From assembly GCA_022478985.1 (NCBI GenBank), contig JAKSZP010012325.1, positions 1 through 64,000 on the forward strand: a DNA stretch of 64,000 bases, given 5' to 3'. A program made the position numbers and the translations under genes. The DNA comes from Massospora cicadina (taxonomy: Eukaryota > Entomophthoromycota > Entomophthoromycetes > Entomophthorales > Entomophthoraceae). This document shows, piece by piece, positions 22,758-32,871 of the stretch (positions are counted from its first letter, which is position 1; each line of letters starts with the position of its first letter). A model generated the notes under the pieces. It was not told the DNA's origin. It made no database searches and saw nothing but the letters and a program-made list of their open reading frames with translations.

Positions 22758-23349
22758 TGTTATAAATTTGGTGGAATCGTTGAGATACGCCGTAGGGTTT
22801 TTGCACAGGGTCAATCCCACTGAGCAATAGAATGAAAAATATGGAGATCGTTGGTCCTCAAAACACACTCAAAGAAATAAATATGATAATATGGAGAAAT
22901 GGCCCCAACAAAACTTCTTAATTTTAATGTAATATATTCAGCGGATTCTCACTGCTCCGCTCTCTCTAAACCATTAACAATCCTCCTCTTTCAATTTACT
23001 CATCTCACTGATATCTCAGCAACTTTGGGTGATACTGACCATTCTTCTTAGTAATTTGTTCCGCCACATTCTCATTGGTTTCAGCAGAGGTTACTATGTA
23101 TTAAATTCATTATTGCCTTAATCTAAGGCAATACGTTCACTATCCGTCATACATTGACATTTCATTATTTGTTGTTTGTCAACAATACCTTATCACCAGT
23201 TTTGAGGCAATCAAATATACTTTTCAGCCCAATATCGCCTCATCCCAAGTGCTCATGTAATCATAACTCATGATCAGGCTCATCAGATTATACCCATTCC
23301 GACATACAACTTAGAGCTTATCATCCAGTCATAGAAGAATTGCTTATTA
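22758..23349 (-). repeat. 3' LTR of element E
   Basis: The segment starts TGTTATAAATTTGG and matches 28294-28882 throughout, with shared landmarks such as TATTCAGCGGATTCTCACTG. The inner end has lost the usual GACA and runs into the poly-C tract. Confidence 0.88.
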
Positions 23350-23375
23350 CCCCCCCCCCCCCCCCCCCCCCCCTT
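23350..23375 (-). promoter_or_regulatory. Polypurine tract of element E (G24 run)
   Basis: On the minus strand this is GAA followed by 24 G next to the LTR. The position equals that of the G14 run in element C. Homopolymer length in the assembly may be unreliable. Confidence 0.7.
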
Positions 23376-23379
23376 CATT

Positions 23380-26300
23380 GGATGATATGTCTCCTATTGT
23401 TTACATTCCTAAAGGAACTTTGCGTGCATTTAATTGATAATCTGACTACTCGCAGGATCCTTGATGGTGTAGGCGTTGATGCCTGTCATCTCAATTATCT
23501 CAAATGGACCAATCTATATGTTGGCCAACTTGTGTCTCTTCCCAAACCCATGCTGGTCATGGAACAAAACCATATCCCCATCTTTTAACTGAGCTAAACC
23601 ACTATGCCACACCTGATAACCATCCTGACTCTTATTCTTCTTGGCTAAGCTGCACGAGTACACTTGAGTTTGCAGCTTAATTAGTGTGTCCGCTAGTTTA
23701 GTCAAATACTGATGAAGATCTATTCCACTGTTATCTTCTACACAATTATAAAGTAACGCCGGCAGAGCAGGATGTCATACATACAATAATTGAAAGGGGC
23801 TTTTTTCCGTGGTGGAATGATAGCTAATGTTGTATGCAAAAAACAGCGCTGGAAAGGAGGGAACTCCAAAGAAGGATGATCTGTCATCAATTTCTGGAGT
23901 ATGTTCACCAAGGTCCGTTTACTCGCTCAACCATACCATTGGATTCTGGGTGTTATGGGCCATCAGAACCCCGCGGATGGCCATTAGTTCATTTAGCTTG
24001 GGTAATATGTGGGAGGTGAAGTTGGTTCCAAAGTCAGTAAGGATGAACTGGGGACATCCATGTCGCTGAATTATACATTCTATCACAAACTAGTCACCGT
24101 GACAGCCCCAAAATCGCATATTGCTCATGTCTCAACCCACCTGGTCAAGTGGTCAATCGCCACCAGAATATACTTGTATTGATTTTCTCCAGTTGGAAGA
24201 GGGCCTGCGACATTGATATAAACCATATGCCAAGCAATGTGGGGTTTCACTAGCTGGTAGAAGGTCTACTGGTAGAATGAATTTTCCAATTGGCACTGGT
24301 GGCATCTGGAAATTGTTTTGAGCAGGCCAAATTTCATGCTTTCCCAGTAGTACTGAGGTCACAACAGTTCCAGGGTCTTATGTACTCCACCATGTCCAAA
24401 TGCTTAGTGTGCGCTCATATTAAATTTGGGCCAGGTGGAAGACCTTGGGGATGTTTACCGTAGTGTCTCCCATATGCTTGTACAACTCGCCATTTTTCTG
24501 GAATGTATTGGCCCTTATTCTGTCCGATACTTTGATGACTTGAGGCGGTTTATTGTCATACTTTTCTTTGACCATCTTGTCAAACATTATGTCGCTCAGA
24601 TCTGCCATAACTGCAATTGTTGATAATCTTGACAAGCAATCTGCATTCTGGTGTTTGGCTCCCAGTCAGTGAAGAATCTCAAAATTGTAAGACTGCAGTT
24701 TAAGGGCCAATTAGTCTAGACGCCCCTCAGGCTTTTTAAAGTTCTGCAACTAGTGTAATGAGGTATGATCCATTATGACTTTAAACTTTACGCCATGCAA
24801 ATATACTGTGAGTTGCTCATAAGTGTAGATAAACGCTAAGCACTCCCACTAAGGTATGGTATAATTATGTTTGTGGCTATTCAGGCTTTGACTACAGTAC
24901 GCCACTGGGTGCTCCTCCCCTTCATCATCTTTTTGGGACAGAATTGCCCCAACAGTGGAAAGGAACGCATCCATCTGTACAATAAGTTCCTTTTTGAAGT
25001 TTGGATAGCGTAGCACTGGCGCATTGATCAACGCCATCCAAAGTGTATTAAAGGAGCGTTGATGGCGTTCCATACATTTGAACACAATATCCTTCTTTAG
25101 TAGCTCAAACAGCGGACCTCCATTACAACTAAAGTTAGGAATAAAGCGGCGGTAGTAGCCTACCATCCCTAGAAAGACTTGTATATCATGCTTACTGATT
25201 GGCGTAGTCATCTTTTGGATAGCCTCTACTTTGGCTGGTTGGGGCTTCAGCCCAGTAGCATCTACCACAAACCCAAAGTACTTCAGCTGGTCCTTAAAGA
25301 AATGGCATTTACGATGCTTAATCTTGAGGTTGGCCTCTGCCAGACAGCGGAAGACATTCTCCAGATGGGTAAGGTGCTCAGAAAATGTACGCAAAAAACA
25401 TTGATATTGTCAAGGTATACAAGGATGCACAACATCTTCAGGTCACTGAGAATGGTATCCATGGCCTGTTGAAACGTAGCTGGGGCATTACATAGCCCTT
25501 AGGGCATACGAGTCAGTTAGAAGCCCCTTGGATGTGATAATGGTGCACTTCTCTTGTTCTGCTGTAGCAACTTAATTTGTCAAAAACCAGATATCAAGTT
25601 CATTGCTGAGAAGTAATGAGCTCCCCTAACCAATCTAAAGCATCATCGATCTGCAGCAAGGGTATGTGTCCTTCTTGGTGATACTATTGAGCTTCTGGTA
25701 ATCTATTACTATGCAGTTGGTGCCATCCTTCTTTTTTACAATCAGAACAGGAAACGCCCACGGACTTTTTGATGGTTCAAGCAGCCCTTGATCATGCAGC
25801 TTGTAGATCCCCTCAGTAACTACTTCTTTGGCTGCCCTTGATCGGCGGATTGTCCAGGACTTGATGGGGGGATGATCCCCAGTGTCCAATCAATAAATCA
25901 CCCCCCTAGCGCACCCTAAATCATGGTCATTGACAGCAAAAATCTCCTTACACTTTCAAATAGGTATGTTGCTTAATCCTTCTGTTTTCTATTAAAATGA
26001 TTAAGTTTTATGTGGAACCACCATCATAACATGGGGTGCGGATTGACTAGTGAACCAAATTCATCCAGCGACCTGAACTTGTGAATATGAAGGATCTCCT
26101 CAATTTGAGTCAAGTGTATATATGCCACTTTTTGATGCCAGCAGATTTGCATTGGTTTGTTCTGTAGATTAGCTAAAAAACCTTGATCTCCCCATGACCC
26201 AGAAGTATTATGCCTGGAATCATGTGGGGCTCAAGCTGCAATCGCTGATAAGGACCAATAACTTCTCATAGAGTAAATCTAACACTTCAACTACCAATTT

Positions 26301-26780
26301 GGTTTTCACTATTACTTAGTGACTGGGAGGGATGGACATTGCCCACAGCTGCTCTGAGAGGCAGCCCTTGGTATTCGTATATCTGGTGAGGAAGAGCCCA
26401 GGTCTTACTCTTTAGTCAATGCTAGTGAACTGGAACTACTCCGTCACTGTAGGCAAGTTTGATATAACCCACGTGCACCTGATCCTTCGGCACTCCATTG
26501 GAGTTAAAGTAGATTGGAATCTGCTGTCCCAAAATTTCGAAGGTCTCCGCCATCATATCAACAACAGCCCTAAAGTGTCTCATAAAAGAAATTCCAATTA
26601 ACAGGTCATAGTTATTGTTTGGTAGAACTTTCTCTGGAGCTACAATGATAATTAACTCAACCCATAAGGGTAGCACGCTGTATGCTCCCTCAGAGACCAC
26701 GTTATCCATTCCCGCAGTCCAATACACCATATAATGTTCCACATCAGGCTTTAATACAAATTTTATCCACCAACTTTGTA
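23380..26780 (-). pseudogene. Element E pol: RT, RNase H, integrase
   Basis: On the minus strand, the segment after protease (26742-26422) includes LLIGISFMRHFRAVVDM. RT begins near 25889 with [17 protein letters not shown] and IDYQKLNSI. The active site reads VYLDNINV near 25.42 kb, with Asn in place of the second Asp of YxDD. The 181-codon open frame 25394-24849 covers HLTHLENVF, KIKHRKCHFF, DIQVFLGMVGYYRRFIPNF and the start of RNase H (IVQMDAFLSTVGAILSQ). Integrase follows, with [20 protein letters not shown] at about 24.06 kb and the C-terminal IGPFEIIEMTGINAYTIK near 23.5 kb. It is a Ty3/Gypsy order pol, inactive through stops, shifts and the altered active site. Confidence 0.87.
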
Positions 26781-26784
26781 GACA

Positions 26785-27138
26785 CTATGTTAACTGGAGC
26801 GCCATATCAATTATAGTGCACACGCAGGTTTTTGCAATGATAATGTCGAAGTATTTAAACTCAGAATAGGATGAATTCTGATTGTTTACAACTTGGACAT
26901 TTAATGGCTCTTCTTTCCCCAGGAAACTCATAATACTCACCTCAACTTTAGGGTACTCTTTAGCAATAGCGTCCACCAGGAAGACAGCGTTTACCCCTTT
27001 GAAAAAAGGCGCATCAGAGGACGGATCCAGCTCATCTGTAAAATTTTTGGTAAAAATTTGACAGGCATAAGGCTTTGGCTGCTCTTGGGGTCCTTCTTCT
27101 GCCAGGTTTTTGATTTGTGCTCGTGTCAATATATTCAC
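26785..27138 (-). pseudogene. Element E protease region
   Basis: A 117-codon open frame on the minus strand is equivalent to the protease segments of C (7538-7260) and A (about 42.38-42.61 kb). It ends in CTIIDMALQLT where the relatives read IIDTGTPV or IIDTGAPV. The catalytic DTG of the aspartic protease is therefore lost. In a working element this enzyme would cut the Gag-Pol polyprotein. The frame stays open despite the dead active site. Confidence 0.7.
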
Positions 27139-27269
27139 CCCTCCAACCAGATGCTGATATAGGAATGCGTCGTTGTACTGAGGGACTTCTGCTGAGTGTG
27201 CATGGATAGGTTCAGGTGGGACGTGTTGGGTCGGGATAGCAGTGGTAGAGAGTCCCGTCTCTACTCTGC

Positions 27270-28230
27270 TTTAACTTTTCACTGATTATACTGATTCTGT
27301 GGTAGGTAATGGACCCAACTATTTGAGCAACCTCTTGCCAAGTGCCCAGAGCAACCGCACTCAAAACAATTGACCCTATAGGGCCTGCGTCTTTGATAGT
27401 GTAAGATGGGCCACACCAAAAGTTGGACTGGGGTCAATTGGTGTAACCAGGTACCGTCCAACAGTGAAACTGCTAATGGCAACTCAGTTAGGAGTGAGGT
27501 GTGTAGTGATAATAAGCCTGAGGGTTACTAGATGGACGCTGAATAGGGCAGGATAATTCCTCTGAATAAGAAAGACTAGCAGCAGATGCATTAGGGTTCC
27601 ACTCTGTATTGGGCAGAGGAAAGTTAATGGATAGACAGCGCAAAATTTGAATGAGTTTAAGCAAGGGTACATCGTCCTTTAAATACAGAGCCATGACATT
27701 GTAAATCTCCTAGTATGACTTCACTGTGGAAGTCATTGCAATGCACGCATTGGATTCAGCTAGAACTCCTGCCCCAATTAACACATGAGCTTCTGCCAAA
27801 AAGCAATCATCAAATGTGGTGAGGGTCTCATTATGCTGAAACCCAATGATCAAGAACTCTGCATTCCACTGTGCCATCTTTGCGGTTCCTCCAAACAACT
27901 GCAGCACAGTTTCCTTCACTTCTTTGTAGGTAACAGAACTGTTTGGAAGATAGCAAGTAACTTGGGCGGCGCTTTAAACATCTAAGGTGAATATTAACAA
28001 CTTTATTTTATGCCGATCTGAAGCTCCTTCTACTGCAAACTCAAATCGCATAAAGAATCCATGGATGTTCCCATCACAATCAAATGGAGGCAGCTTATCA
28101 ATACAACCCTCCTGCAGAAGCTCATTTTGCCATTTGCACACAGTATCCAAGGCAAGTTTGAGTTCCGCATATTCCACTGGGGCGATGTGTCATGCAGATC
28201 CCCTGTTGAAGCAAGCCAGATGTGACATGG
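27270..28230 (-). pseudogene. Element E gag (short form, intact zinc knuckle)
   Basis: Gag starts soon after the primer-binding site (Met codons near 28227). It covers only the C-terminal half of the gag seen in A and C: FDCDGNIHGFFMRFEFAVEGASDR and QLFGGTAKMAQWNAEFLII align with FSHDENMHRYFKWF and HLFGSAAKMSQRNVDFLTI of A. The coiled-coil-rich first half is absent, probably by internal deletion. A complete CX2CX4HX4C knuckle, NCFECGCSGHLARGC, lies at 27368-27327. This is the best preserved nucleocapsid motif among the Gypsy elements of the window. At least three stops break the frame. Confidence 0.8.
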
Positions 28231-28276
28231 CTGGTGACTAAAGAATTTTGACTTATTGTGATTGATCAATGGGCCC

Positions 28277-28292
28277 CCTGTAGTGAGCACCA
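28277..28292 (-). promoter_or_regulatory. Primer-binding site of element E
   Basis: The minus strand reads TGGTGCTCACTACAGG one base after the LTR end AACA. It is identical to the site in C and H. Confidence 0.85.
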
Positions 28293-28293
28293 C

Positions 28294-28882
28294 TGTTATG
28301 AATTTGGCGGAATCATTAAGATACTTTGTAAAGTTTTCGCACAGAGTCAATCTTATTGAGTAATAGAACGGATGATATGGAGATCATTAGTCCTTAAAAC
28401 ACATTAAAAAGAATTAAATATGATAACATGGAGCAATGGCCCCAACAACACTTCTTTATTTTAATGTAATATATTCAGCGGATTCTCACTGCTCCGCTCT
28501 CTCTAAACTACTAGCAATCCTCCTCTTCCTTTTACTCATATCAATGATATCTCAGCAACTTTGGTTGGTACTGACCATTCTGCTTAGTTATTTGTTTTAC
28601 CACATTCTCATTAGTTCCAGTAGAGTTTACTATGTATTAAATTCACAATCGCCTTAATTCAATGTGATCCACTCACTATTCATCATACATCAACATTTCA
28701 TTATTTGTTTTTTGTCAACATTACCTTATTTCCTGATTGGAGGCAATCCAATATACTTTTCACCCATTATCGCCTCATCCTAATGAGCTCTTTAATCATA
28801 ACTCATAATCAGACTTGGCAGATTTTACCCATTCCGCTGTATGACTTAGAGCTTATTGTCTAGTCATGTCAGAATTGTGACA
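28294..28882 (-). repeat. 5' LTR of element E
   Basis: This 589 bp segment runs TGTTATGAATTTGG to AATTGTGACA on the plus strand. It is the partner of 22758-23349. Confidence 0.88.
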
Positions 28883-28887
28883 CAAGT

Positions 28888-29095
28888 CTTAGTCCTTTTC
28901 CTCCATTTGTGTTCTATCTTGGAGTAATGCCAACCATGAACATTCCCCTTACTTATAATCCTAGTAGTACCAGCTGGCAACAGGAGGTGTAACTGCCTCC
29001 ACAAGGGTTTCTTTTCTTTTGTATTGTTGTTTCTCACTTTTTTTAACTTGAAGTGGCTACCCCTGGTCAGTTTTCCCAAATAAAATTAAGATATG
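28888..29095 (+). repeat. Truncated LINE/SINE 3' end
   Basis: Near 29050-29090 the plus strand reads GGCTACCCCTGGTCAG and then CCCAAATAAAATTAAG. This matches the 3' tail of the LINE, SINE and G elements (CCCCTGGTCGG-type box plus AT-rich end). The sequence upstream does not match the LINE or SINE bodies that I can see. It is an old 5'-truncated copy or another passenger family. Confidence 0.5.
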
Positions 29096-29254
29096 AAGAA
29101 AATACAATTATATACAATACGTTATTGTTTTTAATTTTAGTCTTCAGTGACATCATGTCTTTGGGCTCTTGCCCACCTACAAAATCTCTGTGTGGAGAGG
29201 AAATACACTACTATTGTAGTGAAAATATTATTAATATAATTTGTATGCAGAAAA

Positions 29255-31203
29255 CTTTTCTTTCTGCTTAATATCACCTTTGAGAAAATTCTAATAAACG
29301 TTAATAAAGTTTATTTTATCCACCGCCATCTGGCCACATCCACTTCCCACTTGATGTCAATGGATCTGCTGCCTGCCGCCCCAGTGTGGGCAGTGGTGCT
29401 CCTCCCTCTAGAATTTTCCGCCCTGCGGGGAAATGCATGCAAACAGGCTCAAGCAGCCCTCCAAACTCCTTCCAATTTGTCCCCTCACGGGACTTAGTGC
29501 TCCACCTAGAGCGCATCCACCCATCTTACCCCCCATCCTCTCGCCCTTCCTCAGTCCAACATTCACTTTTTCCTCCATGTCAACTATGGGCAGTTCTTTC
29601 TGTATGTTGACAAAGCATTGTTGAGCTTGCCAGCGCTGCCTTTGTGCTGGCGGCTTATTTGATTTCCGCCCTTCTAAGGTCTTTTTGACATAGGCTTCCA
29701 GATGGAGGAGGACGCTGCAGCAGCAGCTTCGACTCCACTTATTTACAAAAACACAACTATCCCTACTACTCATACTTGCCTCCCATCTGACACCACACTG
29801 TTGATGTCATTTGCATCCCTCCCTTCCCATCTTCCCCCCAACTTTTATATGATCAACTGACGGTGGGGCTTATGGCTTATGGCACTCAGCTCAACCTTGT
29901 CTTTGCTGTTCCCTCTGGTGTGGAGCGCCTTGCCACACCTCATGCAACTGCCACCATAATCTCACACCATCCTACCATAGCCCACCAGATCCCCCCTGTG
30001 TTTGTTTTGTAGCAGCCCCTGAGCATTTCTTTTGGGCTCAAGTTGATAATGGTCACCAAATTTGTCACCTCTGCTTTGGTCTTGACCATTCAAAAACTCC
30101 TGCCCCTGCGCCACTTCCGCTGATGCGGCTTTGGAGCCCTATTCAGCGGATTCTGAATGGAGAAGTTTGATGCCCACTCCCACTCAGCAATCCTGTTTGA
30201 TGGGCCTGAGTGGGAAATCAGCCCCCACCTAATCAACTACCCACACTAGCCCACCCAAACTCTACCCCAGCCAATCAGAGTCAGTCTTGGACCACCCTTT
30301 GTACCCAAGCAGCAAATTCAACTCCTACCCACCCAAATTCATCCACTATTCTTGTAAACCAAAACACATGGAACCTATTGGTCATGATTGATGAATCAGG
30401 TAATGTTATCATGAGCGAGGACTCTGGTCAAACTCTCGCCAATTTGATTATGGTCAGGCCAAATTTTTCATTTCTGATTTTGACAATACCCCATCCCCCA
30501 AACTTTTCACTTCTAAAGCCATTGCTGCCCCCTACCAAAGTGACCACCAGCTCGCCCTCGCAGCAGTGGCCTCCCCCATTTCCCAAGCCTATGCAAAGCA
30601 GTGGCCCAATCATTGGCTCAATACTAACTTGGGCTGCCCACACTCTACTTCCCCCATGATTTCCCCAGATCAGCATGTAGTGATATCTCAAAATTGGTTG
30701 ACAATTTCAAAGATGATGTCATGAATGTTGCTAAACTAGCAGAATTTAATTTATCCACTAAAATCACCCAGCAAAGTATCCATAATTTTGTACAGCTCCC
30801 CAATGCCCACATTTAAGATGAGCATCACTTAGCAGAGTTTGTTGAAGCAGTCTACCGTGCTGATCTCAATGAAGAGTTGGAGAACTCTTACTAAACCACC
30901 ATCCACCTACACAATGCTGACACCCAACGCCCTGGTGATCCGCTTTAGTCCTTTTTTTTCAATCAAAATGAAATTGTCATGGCGGATATGTCTACAAAAA
31001 ACACATCTGACCCCCTCACCCTCTTCAATGGTGAGTTAGCGATTTCCACCCCCACATGGTTGGAAGTTTTTGTTTTTTCTTCCAATTTGTTTTTTTGATC
31101 ATGTTCTTTTGTTTTGTTTTGTTTTGATTTGATTTGATTTTCGGTACTGTCCATCCCCTGGTTGGCATACCTCAAATAAAATTAAAAAATTTATAAATAA
31201 AAA
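29255..31203 (+). mobile_element. ORF1-only LINE-type retroposon G1
   Basis: A 1.95 kb plus-strand unit begins CTTTTCTTTCTGC and ends in the tail CATCCCCTGGTTGGC plus CTCAAATAAAATTAAAAA. Imperfect flanking duplicates AATTTGTATGCAGA (29238-29251) and AATTTGAGTGCAGA (31204-31217) are the likely target duplication. The whole unit is collinear with G2 (49827-51756). It holds one long gag-like ORF and no endonuclease or reverse transcriptase. It inserted into a copy of family J. Confidence 0.75.
29354..31039 (+). pseudogene. G1 ORF1-like (zinc-knuckle RNA-binding) protein
   Basis: The start Met at 29354 and the stop near 31039 match the start and stop of the G2 ORF. The original product was about 560 residues, now split by several frameshifts. 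An early segment FQFVPSRDLVLHLERIHP corresponds to FRQFVPPKDLDAHLAQTH in G2. The zinc knuckle in the middle (ICHLCFGLDHSK near 30.07 kb) has lost its last Cys. Near 30.36-30.6 kb, NQNTWNL, DESGNVI and a shifted SDHQLALAAVAS match NQNPWEL, YESGNVI and SDHQLAVDAAA in G2. Such ORF1 proteins of LINEs coat the RNA and help in reverse transcription. No hits could be checked. Confidence 0.68.
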
Positions 31204-31843
31204 AATTTGAGTGCAGATGCTTACCAGGGAAGAACAAGTTGTAACTAGGTCCTTTGCTTTCAATGTGATGACTGGGAAAGAGTGACTATGGGAATATAAA
31301 TCGAAAAAATTGAAATTGCTAGCTGTACATTCCCTGACCTGAGGGGAAAAATCATACAGGTACACAAAATCAACAATTAAATCTGAATAATCCTGGTATG
31401 GCACTGGAGCTGTGATAGTAATCTTAAAATCTTGACAAAGAGCTTCATCTAAGACCATGATCATATGAGATGGCTTAGAACATGCAATGTAAAGGAGGTA
31501 GAAGGACTATGCCGCTGATAATGGCCATGAAAGGTAGCATTGAGCAGAAAAAAATTTAGCTCTGCTGTATCCAGAGAAAAATTTATTAGGCTGACTAATG
31601 GAAAAACTCTGCTGAACATAGACCAAAATTTAACCAAGCTGAATGACTACTACCATAGAAAAAAGTGACATCCGCCTCCAATATACCATATAAACTATGA
31701 ATAATGTGAATTATTCAGATTGCTGAATATATTTTTCACTTGATAACTGGCCAAGTTGTGGAAGTGTTGGAATATATTTATGCCCACATTATCAATCTGT
31801 GACATAAAGCCTTTTTTAATCTGTCTTGTCCTACTTTGGTCAG
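31204..31843 (-). pseudogene. Second copy of unknown family J (J2)
   Basis: Read on the minus strand from 31843 down, the sequence is related to J1 at about 790-1480. The clearest part is an open frame from 31464 with VLDEALCQDFK and APVPYQDYSDL, against VLDEDCWQVLK and ALVPYMDYSEL in J1. Upstream, KKALCH and ASYQV-like pieces align loosely with TKALSI and ASXVNQ. G1 cuts it on one side and the LTR of element A begins at its other edge. The function is unknown. The open frame itself runs on into the 3' tail of G1 (to 31099), which is an artefact of insertion. Confidence 0.5.
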
Positions 31844-32310
31844 TGTTGAGAAATTGATATAACTGGATGATAATTTACACATTCTGGTGGTTTGGAAATT
31901 AGAGTCGAGGTGAGCCTTAAGGTTGAGCATAAAGGTATATTAATATAAGCAAATTGATTAAAGTATTGATAGTTTGGGAAATCAAAGGATTCCGGTGAAA
32001 CCTCAAGATAGACGAAAACTCATAAAAGGGAATGAATAAGAGATTACTAAGCAGAAGGGTTGAATTGGCCTAGAATACTGAGATGAGAGTTGAGTAAAAG
32101 AATGATAGGGGAGGTTATTTTTTAGTCCAAAAATAAGTTCAGCAATTTATTATTACAATAAAAGCGTTGATTGGGGCAGTTGCTCCATAATCTATATCAG
32201 TTTTTATTGAGGATTAGTGATCTACATATTGACCATTCTGTTTCTCAGTGGCTAATACCCTGTGCAAACCAGCTCAGCGGATTTCACCTTTATCACCAAA
32301 AAAATTAACA
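31844..32310 (+). repeat. 5' LTR of element A
   Basis: The 467 bp segment runs TGTTGAGAAATTGATATAAC to AAAATTAACA. It matches 46026-46525 (TGTAGAGAAATTGGTATGAC to AAGTTAACA). It also resembles the LTRs of C read on the minus strand, which places A and C in one family. Confidence 0.88.
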
Positions 32311-32311
32311 G

Positions 32312-32328
32312 TGGTGCTCCTTACAGGG
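32312..32328 (+). promoter_or_regulatory. Primer-binding site of element A
   Basis: The plus strand reads TGGTGCTCCTTACAGGG one base after the LTR. It differs at two positions from the site in C, E and H, probably by mutation. Confidence 0.8.
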
Positions 32329-32367
32329 GGTCACTGGTCAACTGTAGCATATTGGCACTAGGGCATC

Positions 32368-32866
32368 ATGGTGATCCCTCACTCATTATGCCAATACCTA
32401 GTCAGATTTCATGCTCAATACGCTGGGGAAGCTAGGGAAGCATCCACCAAAGAAATGCTACTTTTCACGGTGACAGAGCTGGGTGACAAGGATGCTATGA
32501 TCAAATTGCAGATAGGCTCTCGTCCTGCATTAACAGCAGATCAACAGGGCTGGTCTACAAACTTGACCCCTCAGCAGCTGTGGGGGATTATAGAATGGCT
32601 TTTGTGGGGTAATGACTTTTTATGAAGATGAGGCGGGTAACATGCGTTGAGTTTATTCTATAACCAACAGGACAAAGAAACTCGCTATGCATTGTATATT
32701 TCCTATCTCATTATGGATACCATAGGGCTGTCTCACCAGCTCAGTACCCAGGTAACTGAGAAATAATTGGATGCATACATGCAGCCATTGATCTGCCAGC
32801 TACTGCATGTGCTGGCCCACCACAACATTGAGATTAGGAACGTCATGCGGTTTGTTCAAGCACAGC
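32368..32866 (+). pseudogene. Element A gag, first part
   Basis: An 85-codon open frame starts at Met 32368 (MVIPHSLCQYLVRFHAQYAGEARE). The same start is found in C at 10164, which supports it. It continues with TADQQGWSTNLTPQQLWGIIEWLLWGN, then stops, and goes on in broken frames to RFVQAQQN at 32866. There element B interrupts it. The same RFVQAQQN phrase in C runs on without a break into NDNRLLLDHLD, so the split here is due to B. Confidence 0.8.
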
Positions 32867-32871
32867 AGAAC

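Larger units (their letters stand above)
22758..28882 (-). mobile_element. Ty3/Gypsy LTR retrotransposon E
   Basis: This is a full-layout minus-strand element. The left LTR is 22758-23349 and the right LTR 28294-28882. The primer-binding site is at 28277-28292 and a 24-base C run (purine tract on the minus strand) at 23350-23373. The flanks CAGGT (22753-22757) and CAAGT (28883-28887) differ by one base and look like a 5 bp target duplication. Gag is much shorter than in A and C, while pol order is the same. Frames are broken by few stops compared with F, so it is younger. Confidence 0.88.

Noticed and set aside
31099..31203. C-terminal part of the 121-codon frame starting at 31464
   Set aside because: This part is the reverse strand of the G1 3' tail; only the portion above 31204 belongs to family J.
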